Positions 1 to 6,353 of a stretch of 17,142 bases of DNA are shown piece by piece; position 1 is the first letter of the stretch, and each line of letters starts with the position of its first letter. The DNA is from Hyphomicrobiales bacterium (GTDB taxonomy: Bacteria; Pseudomonadota; Alphaproteobacteria; Rhizobiales; JALURZ01). The stretch lies in NCBI GenBank assembly GCA_027058735.1, contig JALURZ010000257.1, forward strand, positions 1-17,142, read 5' to 3'. A program made the translations under genes and the position numbers. Under the pieces are notes generated by a model that searched no databases, had not been told where the DNA came from, and worked only from the letters and a program-made list of their open reading frames with translations.

Positions 1-536
1 CGCTTGGCGCCGCCGGACAGGGCGCCTGAAAGCACGCTGCCCAGGATCGAGCCCAGTCCGCCGCCTGCGCCGCCGCCGGGAATGCCGAGCGCGCCGCCGA
101 GGCTGTCCTGAAAATCCGGCTGGCGGGTGCGGTTGGCCAGGGCGCCCATCACCATGGAGGCGATAACGGGCAGCATCTGCTTGAGAACGGCCGACCCGAT
201 GCCGGTGCTGGCGGCGGCGCGGTCCGCGGCCGCCCGGCTGATGTCCTTGGAGCCGAGAATATTGCCCAGAATGCCATTGCCCGTGGATTGCATCTGCGGC
301 AGGGCGTCGGCGTCGAACTTTTCGTAATATTGCTCATGATTGCCGGTTTCCAGCGCGTTGACCAGCGACATCAGGCCGTCTTCGTTGCCGGTATTGCGTT
401 TCAGGCCGCTGGAAATCACGGGCAGCAACTGGCGCACCGCCTGTTCGGCCTGGGCATCGTCCAGCCCGAACTGGCGTCCCAGATTGGCCATGGCGCGGCC
501 ACCCTGGGCCTGGTTCAAGAGATCGATAAGGGTCAC
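1..536 (-). CDS. DUF937 / YidB-like protein (3' end cut off by window edge)
   Basis: About 178 codons are visible, reading leftward out of the window, so the C-terminus is missing. The start is a GTG (534-536) preceded by a strong GAAGGAG ribosome site about 8 bases away; the protein opens MTLIDLLNQAQGG. It is a soluble, alanine- and glutamine-rich helical protein containing GLDDAQAEQAVRQLLP and, further on, IGSAVLKQMLPVIASMVMG. This repeated 'xxLLPxI' pattern is typical of the DUF937/YidB family. The visible C-terminal part becomes very glycine-rich (GGGAGGGLGSILG), also usual for this family. The biochemical function is not known. It is divergent from the dodecin gene, with a 187-bp gap. 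Family assignment is fairly secure; function is not. Confidence 0.8.
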   Translation of the reverse strand, partial: MTLIDLLNQAQGGRAMANLGRQFGLDDAQAEQAVRQLLPVISSGLKRNTGNEDGLMSLVNALETGNHEQYYEKFDADALPQMQSTGNGILGNILGSKDISRAAADRAAASTGIGSAVLKQMLPVIASMVMGALANRTRQPDFQDSLGGALGIPGGGAGGGLGSILGSVLSGALSGGAK

Positions 537-570
537 GAAATACACTCCTTCAACAATGTGATGCCGCCTG

Positions 571-626
571 GGGCGTTGCGCCGCAATCTGGCACAACTGC
601 GCGTCCAACGGAACACAGCAACGCCC
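571..626. repeat. 9-bp perfect inverted repeat in the DUF937/dodecin divergent gap
   Basis: GGGCGTTGC (571-579) is matched by GCAACGCCC (618-626), with a 38-base loop. It lies in the 187-bp gap between two divergent genes, where both promoters should be. It could be an operator or chance in a GC-rich region. I could not pick a convincing -35/-10 pair here. Confidence 0.3.
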
Positions 627-723
627 ACAGGGCGGTTCGGCGCAATTGTGACTTGCAATCCCGCCGCCCAGCGCCTTGAGTATGGGCGCGACTTATCGGT
701 TCTGACAACAAGGAAGCATCATC

Positions 724-927
724 ATGACCATCATGAAATCGATCGAAATTCTCGCCGATTCCGACAGATCCTGGGAAGATGCCGCGCAAAAGGCGGTAAA
801 GCAGGCGGCCAGGTCCGTCAACAATATCCGCTCGGTCTGGATCAAGGACCAGAGCTGTGTGGTCAGGGAGGGCAAGATCGACATGTACCGGGTGACCACC
901 AAGATCACCTTTGAGGTCAAGAGCTGA
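724..927 (+). CDS. Dodecin (flavin-binding dodecamer)
   Basis: This 67-residue protein has the full dodecin layout: a first beta strand (MKSIEILADS), one amphipathic helix (about residues 16-32, SWEDAAQKAVKQAARSV), then two beta strands (IRSVWIKDQSCVV and YRVTTKITFEV). Known dodecins form hollow 12-mers that store or buffer flavins, with an aromatic side chain stacking on the isoalloxazine ring. W39 is the only candidate near that site. It sits two residues after the position of the Trp in actinobacterial and Thermus 'LDWFEV' dodecins and matches the 'AWIKEQ' type common in proteobacteria. The start at 724 is chosen because AAGGAAG (710-716) lies 7 bases before it; a second ATG at 733 is spaced less well. 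The gene stands alone and converges on the MATE gene, 16 bp away. Confidence 0.9.
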   Translation: MTIMKSIEILADSDRSWEDAAQKAVKQAARSVNNIRSVWIKDQSCVVREGKIDMYRVTTKITFEVKS

Positions 928-932
928 CGGCA

Positions 933-983
933 CGCCCCCGGCCTTACCGCTCTATCGGCAGGTCCGCCGCCGGCCTGGGGGTG
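933..983. terminator. Candidate hairpin between convergent dodecin and MATE genes
   Basis: CGCCCCCGGCC (933-943) can pair with GGCCTGGGGGTG (972-983) through a stem of about ten pairs with one bulged T and one G-T wobble. It starts just after the dodecin stop and runs into the end of the MATE gene, so it could act on both strands. There is no T-tract on either side, so it is not a classical intrinsic terminator. Confidence 0.3.
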
Positions 984-2344
984 GCACCGATTTTCGCGCC
1001 CGGCAGCCGGGTGATGAACCAGTAGCCGAAACCCGCGGCTGCAAGGCCGAACAAGACGCTGCCCGCGGCCTGGCCCAGCAGGATGCCCGGTGCGCCATAC
1101 AGGGCTGATCCCGCGATCACGAACGGGACGGTGCCAAGGGTCGATTTCGCCCAGTTGAACAGGGTCGAATAGTGCGCTCTGCCGAGGTTGTTGAAAGCGG
1201 CGTTGGCGACATACTGGGCGCCATTGAACATGAATGTAAACGATATGACCACACAGAACACGGCGATCAGTTCGCTTGCCTGCGCCCCGGCATTGAAAAC
1301 AAGGGCGATCTGGTCGCTGAGAAAAATCAGCAACACCGATACCGCGATCACATAGACGGCGTTGAACTTGAGCGCATCCACATAGGTGCGGACCACGCGG
1401 TCATAAAGCCTGGCGCCGAAATTCTGCCCGATGATCGGACCGACCGCGCCGGACAGCGCAAACACGACCCCGAAGGAGACCGGCACAATCCGCCCGATAA
1501 TGGCAAATCCGGCGACCGCCGGCGATCCGTAGACCGCGATGGCCGCGGTGACATAGGCCTGGGCGGCGGGTGTCGCCACGTTGGTGAGAACGGCGGGAAC
1601 CGCGATCGACAGGATCGGCCGCAGGTCTGAACGAATGCGCCGCCACTGGGTTGGCCCCAGCAGGTCGTGATGGACGACGACGCTGTAGATCGCGACCGCA
1701 AAGACGGCGATCCGCGCGATTGCCGAAGCAATGGCGGCGCCGGGAACGCCCAGGCCGAGGCCGAATATCAATATCGGGTCCAGCACCGCGTTGGTGATGC
1801 CGCCGGCAAGGGTGCAATACATCGCCCGCCTGGCATCGCCCGCGCCGCGCAACACGCCGTTCAAGGTGACGCCCAGCGCCAGCACGGGAAACGTCACGCA
1901 GACGATGCGCAGGTAAACGACGGCGTGATCGAACGCAGCGCCCCTGGCGCCAAGCAGCCCCATGAGCTGCGGTGCATAGACCCAGATGGCGACCGCCAGC
2001 GGCGCGGTGGTTGCAAGGGCCAGAAGACAGCTATTGGTTGCCTGGCGCCGGGCGCGTTGCGGGCGCCGCGCCCCAAGGGCGCGCGACACCAGCGCACTGG
2101 CGGTAATGGACAGGCCGATACACACCGAGAGATTGAAATACAAAATGGCGCCCGCATAGCCGATCGCGCCGGCGACCTCGTCTTCTCCCAGCAGTCCGAG
2201 GAAATACATGTCCGCGAGATCGACGAAAAACAGCGCCATCAGGCCGATGGTCGATGTCAGCGTCATGACCGTGACGTGACCCATGGTCGAGCCCGTCGTG
2301 AACTTGGCTCTGGTCGCGCGCGCTGGGGAGATGGGGTCGGACAT
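944..2344 (-). CDS. MATE family multidrug/toxin efflux transporter
   Basis: The 466-residue polytopic membrane protein has the usual MATE length (about 450-480) and two homologous halves of about six helices each. Recognisable family stretches are LRGAGDARRA followed by TNAVLDPILIFGLGLGVPGAA (first half, about residues 175-210), then IGQNFGA and AAFNNLGRAHYST (second half). MATE proteins export cationic drugs or metabolites in exchange for Na+ or H+. Neither the substrate nor the coupling ion can be read from the sequence. The start ATG at 2342-2344 has only a weak upstream ribosome site. It follows tldD on the same strand but is separated by 226 bp containing inverted repeats, so it is probably a separate transcription unit. 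Confidence 0.93.
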   Translation of the reverse strand: MSDPISPARATRAKFTTGSTMGHVTVMTLTSTIGLMALFFVDLADMYFLGLLGEDEVAGAIGYAGAILYFNLSVCIGLSITASALVSRALGARRPQRARRQATNSCLLALATTAPLAVAIWVYAPQLMGLLGARGAAFDHAVVYLRIVCVTFPVLALGVTLNGVLRGAGDARRAMYCTLAGGITNAVLDPILIFGLGLGVPGAAIASAIARIAVFAVAIYSVVVHHDLLGPTQWRRIRSDLRPILSIAVPAVLTNVATPAAQAYVTAAIAVYGSPAVAGFAIIGRIVPVSFGVVFALSGAVGPIIGQNFGARLYDRVVRTYVDALKFNAVYVIAVSVLLIFLSDQIALVFNAGAQASELIAVFCVVISFTFMFNGAQYVANAAFNNLGRAHYSTLFNWAKSTLGTVPFVIAGSALYGAPGILLGQAAGSVLFGLAAAGFGYWFITRLPGAKIGATPRPAADLPIER

Positions 2345-2483
2345 GAAGGGGGTGTTCTATCGTGTATGGGCGGGCTTGGCGAGCATTGTTCGCCGCACGC
2401 CGGCGGACTTGCAGGATGCCGCGATTGGCCCAGCCTGCCGCCCCGACGCCAGATCGGGCGCGGGGGCGCGCCGGGCGGGTTGA

Positions 2484-2535
2484 CGGACCATGGCGACACC
2501 CGTGGTCCGGGCGGCCGTGGCGCAGGTGTCGCCAT
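2484..2535. repeat. Two overlapping, mutually exclusive inverted repeats between tldD and the MATE gene
   Basis: A perfect 11-bp inverted repeat pairs ATGGCGACACC (2490-2500) with GGTGTCGCCAT (2525-2535). A second one pairs CGGACCA (2484-2490) with TGGTCCG (2503-2509). The arms share or enclose the same bases, so only one hairpin can form at a time. The element lies 36 bp past the tldD stop and 140 bp before the MATE start, both on the minus strand. It may end tldD transcription or regulate the MATE gene. There is no T-run to make it a standard terminator. Confidence 0.45.
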
Positions 2536-2570
2536 ACCGGAAATGCGTTGCCGATGGCGGCGGCGGTTCG

Positions 2571-3998
2571 CTAGGCGGCGGTGCCGCCGACGGTGAGCGC
2601 GTTGATGAGCATGGTGGGCTGTCCCACGCCCACGGGCACGCTTTGGCCGGCCTTGCCGCAGGTGCCGATGCCCGGGTCCAGCGCCATGTCATTGCCGATC
2701 ATGGCAACCCGGGTGAGCGCATCCGGGCCGCTGCCGATGAGCGTTGCGCCCTTGACCGGGGCGCCGAGCCTGCCGTTCTCGATCAGATAGGCTTCGGTGC
2801 AGGTGAAGACGAATTTGCCGCTGGTGATATCGACCTGCCCGCCGCCGAAGGATACCGCGTAAAGCCCGTTCTTGACCGAGCCGAGAATCTCTTGCGGGTC
2901 GGCGTCGCCGGAAAGCATATAGGTATTGGTCATGCGCGGCATCGGCTGGTGGGCATAGGACTGGCGCCGGCCATTGCCGGTGGAGGCGGTTCCCATGAGC
3001 CGGGCGTTGAGCCGGTCCTGCATATAACCGACAAGAATGCCGTCCTCGATCAGGGTGGTTGAAGTCGTGGGCGTGCCCTCGTCATCGATATTGATGGACC
3101 CGCGCCGCTCGCCAAGGGTGCCGTCATCGATAACGGTGACCCCGCGCGAGGCGACCCGTTCGCCCATCAGCCCGGCAAAGGCGCTGGTCTTCTTTCTGTT
3201 GAAATCGCCCTCAAGGCCGTGCCCGACCGCTTCGTGAAGCAGAATGCCGGGCCATCCCGGCCCCAGAACCACGTCCATTTCGCCCGCCGGCGCCGGCACG
3301 GAAGCCAGATTGACCCGCGCCTGGCGAACCGCTTCGTCGGCGGCCGCGCGCCAGCTTTCCCGTGTCACGAAGGGGGCATAGACATCGCGCCCGCCAATGC
3401 CGTGAGAGCCGCTCTCCTGACGATCTCCATCAGCCATGACCACGGAAATATTGAGGCGAACCAGGGGGCGGATATCGCGGCGGGTTTCGCCATCCGCGCG
3501 GATCAGCTCCACAAGCTGCCATTCGCCGGCCAGCGTGGCGCTGACCTGGGCGACGTTTGCGTCCGCCTTGCGGACATAGTCGTCGATCTCCGACAACAGA
3601 CGAACCTTGTCCTCAAACGCCATGCCGCCGAGCGGGTTGCGGTCGTGATAAAGCGTGCGGTTGGTCCGCGGCGGCGCGGCGGCGAGCGTTCCCGTGTGGC
3701 CGGATTTCACCGCCCCGACCGCATCGGCGGCGCGCTTCAGCGCCCCCGGCGACAACTCGCAGCTATGGGCATAGCCGGTGGCCTCGCCCGCGACCGCGCG
3801 CAGGCCGAAGCCCTGGGTTGTATCGAAGCTTGCCGTTTTCAACCGGCCATCGTCAAAGGCGAGCGCCTCGCTTTGGCGGTATTCGAGAAAGAGCTCGCCA
3901 TCGTCACATCCGCCAAGCGCGTCCGCCGTCGCCGATGCGGTCGCCTTGCGATCCAGTTCCGTATCACGGAAGAAGAAATCAGGATGCGCGTCGCTCAT
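2571..3998 (-). CDS. tldD: TldD metalloprotease
   Basis: The 475-residue protein is close to the 481 residues of E. coli TldD. The zinc site is clear: HEAVGH (residues 255-260) inside GILLHEAVGHGLEGDFNRKK, and the third ligand Cys near residue 447 in GTCGKAGQ close to the C-terminus. Together with TldE (PmbA), TldD forms a barrel-shaped protease that digests unfolded peptides; in E. coli it matures microcin B17 and degrades the antitoxin CcdA. No tldE partner is visible here. The frame stays open upstream to 4181, but that part overlaps ialB. I chose the ATG at 3996-3998 (MSDAHPDFFF) because it begins 17 bp after the ialB stop and gives the expected length. It is probably co-transcribed with ialB. 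Confidence 0.96.
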   Translation of the reverse strand: MSDAHPDFFFRDTELDRKATASATADALGGCDDGELFLEYRQSEALAFDDGRLKTASFDTTQGFGLRAVAGEATGYAHSCELSPGALKRAADAVGAVKSGHTGTLAAAPPRTNRTLYHDRNPLGGMAFEDKVRLLSEIDDYVRKADANVAQVSATLAGEWQLVELIRADGETRRDIRPLVRLNISVVMADGDRQESGSHGIGGRDVYAPFVTRESWRAAADEAVRQARVNLASVPAPAGEMDVVLGPGWPGILLHEAVGHGLEGDFNRKKTSAFAGLMGERVASRGVTVIDDGTLGERRGSINIDDEGTPTTSTTLIEDGILVGYMQDRLNARLMGTASTGNGRRQSYAHQPMPRMTNTYMLSGDADPQEILGSVKNGLYAVSFGGGQVDITSGKFVFTCTEAYLIENGRLGAPVKGATLIGSGPDALTRVAMIGNDMALDPGIGTCGKAGQSVPVGVGQPTMLINALTVGGTAA

Positions 3999-4015
3999 GC
4001 CCGTTGCCGCGTCAG

Positions 4016-4693
4016 CTAGAAGGCGGCGAAGGCTTTGGAAAATCCGGCCAGGGAAATGGGAATGCCGACACTTTGTCCAGGGGCCAGATAGATCACGACA
4101 TTGCCCTTCTTGCCGCCCTTCATTTTGGACAGAAACGCGTTGTTCATTTCGGTCTGGGCGAAGCAGCCGACCGGGGCGCACACGGAAAACTCGACCCGTG
4201 ACAGGCCCTTGCCGTCAACCTCGATGGCCGTGCCGGTCGGCAGATAGACACCAAGCGGCGCCAGCACGCGCATGATGCTCAAGGGTTTCTTTCCGCGAAA
4301 GGTCTTGGCGATGATGATGGTCACCCTGATGTTCTTGCGATCTTCCGGCACGACGGACTGAAGCGCTGCGCATTGTTCGATTTCCACCGCGCCATCCTTG
4401 GCCGCAGGCAGCTTGCGTCCCTGAATTTGTTCTATCCGGGTCGCCAGCGTCGGCGAGATCTTGACTTTTTCGCATTGCACGACCCAGGCGCCGTGCTTTG
4501 CCTTTATGATCGGCTTGGGCGGCCTGGCCGGCGCGCCGGCCTGCGGCTGGGCCGGGGCCGGCGTGGACTGCGGGGCTGATTTCTTGCCCTTGGTCGTTGA
4601 CTGGGCGGAACTTTCGCCGCCGATGGCGAGCGCCGTGAAAGAGGCCAGGGCGCAAATCAGCCCGGCCTTGATCGTCCAAGAGTAAAATTTCAC
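4016..4693 (-). CDS. ialB: Invasion-associated locus B (IalB) family secreted protein
   Basis: The 225-residue protein has an N-terminal signal peptide (about residues 1-30: KFYSWTIKA, then a hydrophobic core, probable cut after ESSA). A Pro/Ala/Lys-rich linker follows (about 31-62), then the IalB domain, which opens with KHGAWVVQCEK. Four cysteines remain after cleavage (C74, C108, C172, C177), consistent with disulfides in the periplasm. IalB was named from Bartonella erythrocyte invasion, but homologues are widespread in free-living alphaproteobacteria and their role is unclear. The start is the GTG at 4691-4693, which has AAAGGAA upstream and places the signal peptide at the very N-terminus. 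The longer in-frame ATG at 4762 would add 23 polar residues ahead of it. Upstream gene of the ialB-tldD pair. Confidence 0.88.
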   Translation of the reverse strand: MKFYSWTIKAGLICALASFTALAIGGESSAQSTTKGKKSAPQSTPAPAQPQAGAPARPPKPIIKAKHGAWVVQCEKVKISPTLATRIEQIQGRKLPAAKDGAVEIEQCAALQSVVPEDRKNIRVTIIIAKTFRGKKPLSIMRVLAPLGVYLPTGTAIEVDGKGLSRVEFSVCAPVGCFAQTEMNNAFLSKMKGGKKGNVVIYLAPGQSVGIPISLAGFSKAFAAF

Positions 4694-4871
4694 CGTCCAA
4701 TTCCTTTCATCATACGGGTGGCGCCGAATACGGGCGGCGCCGATTAGCCGGCAATCCGGCATCTGTATCCCGTTTCAGCCCCTGCGTCTCCTTGTTCTCT
4801 TGTCAGAGAAGCAGCAATCCCCGCGGGAAAGCTGGCTTGGCCCGCACGATCCAGACATTCATCATTGCGGG

Positions 4872-4925
4872 TTTGCACAGACCGGTTTTGCACATTTTCG
4901 GTTTGCGCATTTTCGGGTTTGCGCA
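4872..4925. repeat. Four tandem TTTGCRCA units in the ialB/cox intergenic region
   Basis: TTTGCACA occurs at 4872-4879 and 4887-4894, then TTTGCGCA at 4902-4909 and 4918-4925. Start-to-start distances are 15, 15 and 16 bp. The middle linkers are nearly identical (TTTTCGG and TTTTCGGG). Regular spacing of about 1.5 helical turns upstream of two divergent operons suggests clustered binding sites for a regulator. A simple slipped-strand tandem duplication is the alternative. Confidence 0.65.
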
Positions 4926-5381
4926 GGCTAAAGATGCGGATTTCAAACCGCAACGCCGCCATTTGCGTTTGTTATACGAACTTGATTGGCCAGTAAAGCG
5001 CTGAAAATCGGGCCAGCGCCGGATCGTTTCGAAGGGGTCACTGCGCTGCTCCCTGATTCGCCGCACCGGCTGGCGCACATCCAGATTGTGTCAATTCGTC
5101 GCAACACGACCGGCAGTTTCCTCGCGCACGGCCGCCTGTTCGCCGCACTCGCGAAACCGCATCGCGCCTGAATCGATAACTGTCTGATAATTTAGGCGAA
5201 AATACGATCCGTACCGCGGCCGGCGGTAATTCCGGTTGCCGCGTTTCAGCGTGCCCACGGTGTCGGCGCCGGAATTTTGGGCAAAATCAGGTGTGAAAAT
5301 CCGTGTTCCAAGTTGCGATTGTTTCGCGACTGTGGTTTTTGGTGTTGGAGGGTGCGCCCGTTTTGTCGAAGAGATTGGACA

Positions 5382-5399
5382 TGCCGATTTGTGTCGGCA
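5382..5399 (+). promoter_or_regulatory. Short hairpin in the coxB leader
   Basis: TGCCGA (5382-5387) pairs perfectly with TCGGCA (5394-5399) around a TTTGTG loop, ending 40 bp before the coxB ATG. It may be part of the 5' untranslated region or an operator. Confidence 0.3.
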
Positions 5400-5439
5400 C
5401 ACGTGACCGGCTGGGGATTTTGAGGGTATTAAGGAACGC

Positions 5440-6336
5440 ATGAAGGCGAACGACACGAGAATCCATATGCACATGTCCGCGATGGCGATGATCGCGGTCG
5501 TGGCTGTAATCGCGGGAGCCGTACCGGCCTTCGCCCAGGGCGCCCAGGGCATGGCGGAACCCTGGCAGTTGGGCTTTCAGGAGGCGGTTACCCCGGTGAT
5601 GCGCGAGACCGACTGGTTTCACAACCTGCTGCTGGTGATCATCGCGGCGATCGTGGCGTTCGTTACGGTGCTGCTCGCCTATGTCTTTTGGCGCTTCAAC
5701 GAGAATGCCAATCCTGAGCCCTCCAGGACGACCCACCACACGCTGCTTGAGGTTGCGTGGACGGTGATTCCGGTGATCATCCTGATTGTCATCGCGGTCC
5801 CCTCGTTCCGGCTGTTGTATTTGCAGCGCGATATTCCGGACGCGGATCTGACCATCAAGGCGATCGGCAGCCAGTGGTACTGGAGCTATGAATATCCCGA
5901 CAACGGCAATATCAGCTTCGATTCGGTGATGGTCGAGGACGACGAGCTCAAGCCGGGACAGCCCAGGCTGCTGACCGTGGATGAGAATATCGTGGTGCCC
6001 GTCAACAAGGTTGTCCGCGTCATCGTCACGGCCAACGACGTCATCCACGCCTTCGCGGTTCCCGCGTTCGGCATCAAGATCGATGCGGTGCCGGGACGCC
6101 TCAACGAAACCTGGTTTAAGGCCGAAAAGACGGGCGTGTATTACGGGCAGTGCTCGGAGCTGTGCGGCCTTCGCCACGCATATATGCCGATTGCCGTGGA
6201 GGTGGTTTCGCAGGGCGAGTATGAACAATGGGTCGCCGCGAAGAAGGCGGAAGCGTCGCTGCGGCGGGACAACGGCGTGAGAAATGTCGCGGGCATCGCC
6301 GGACCGGCGCGCCGGGCGGCGGCTCCGGCGGACTGA
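5440..6336 (+). CDS. coxB: Cytochrome c oxidase subunit II (CuA subunit)
   Basis: CoxB takes electrons from cytochrome c and passes them through the dinuclear CuA centre to subunit I. The 298-residue protein has a signal-like N-terminus ending near AFAQ (residue 33), two transmembrane helices (about 62-85 and 102-128) and a periplasmic cupredoxin domain. The complete CuA ligand set is present: H203, C238, E240, C242, H246 and M249, within GQCSELCGLRHAYM. QWYW (145-148) supplies the tryptophan used for electron entry in related enzymes. There is no fused cytochrome c domain; the C-terminus is a short Ala/Pro/Arg-rich tail. AAGGA lies 5 bases before the ATG. It is the first gene of the cox operon; coxA starts 17 bp after it. 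Confidence 0.98.
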   Translation: MKANDTRIHMHMSAMAMIAVVAVIAGAVPAFAQGAQGMAEPWQLGFQEAVTPVMRETDWFHNLLLVIIAAIVAFVTVLLAYVFWRFNENANPEPSRTTHHTLLEVAWTVIPVIILIVIAVPSFRLLYLQRDIPDADLTIKAIGSQWYWSYEYPDNGNISFDSVMVEDDELKPGQPRLLTVDENIVVPVNKVVRVIVTANDVIHAFAVPAFGIKIDAVPGRLNETWFKAEKTGVYYGQCSELCGLRHAYMPIAVEVVSQGEYEQWVAAKKAEASLRRDNGVRNVAGIAGPARRAAAPAD

Positions 6337-6353
6337 TTTTAGGGGATATGCGC

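Larger units (their letters stand above)
4694..5439. other. 746-bp non-coding gap between divergent ialB-tldD and the cox operon
   Basis: No recognisable protein is encoded here. The short open frames (up to 91 codons) are low-complexity or Arg-rich, and one simply translates the tandem repeat. The region is visibly less GC-rich than the flanking genes. It must hold the promoters for ialB-tldD (left) and cox (right). A -10-like GATAAT occurs at 5186-5191 but lacks a matching -35, and no convincing sigma-70-type pair was found near coxB. The tandem repeat (4872-4925) and hairpin (5382-5399) are listed separately. Confidence 0.7.

Noticed and set aside
1667..2596. 309-codon open frame on the plus strand
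   Set aside because: Mostly antisense to the MATE gene, with a Gly/Arg-rich translation and no domain.
3999..4181. 61-codon upstream extension of tldD
   Set aside because: It overlaps the 3' part of ialB in another frame, and the expected TldD length is reached from the ATG at 3998.
4803..5078. 91-codon minus-strand frame with a repeated K-P-K/C-K motif
   Set aside because: The repeat in the protein is just the tandem DNA repeat read through; there is no ribosome site or family match.
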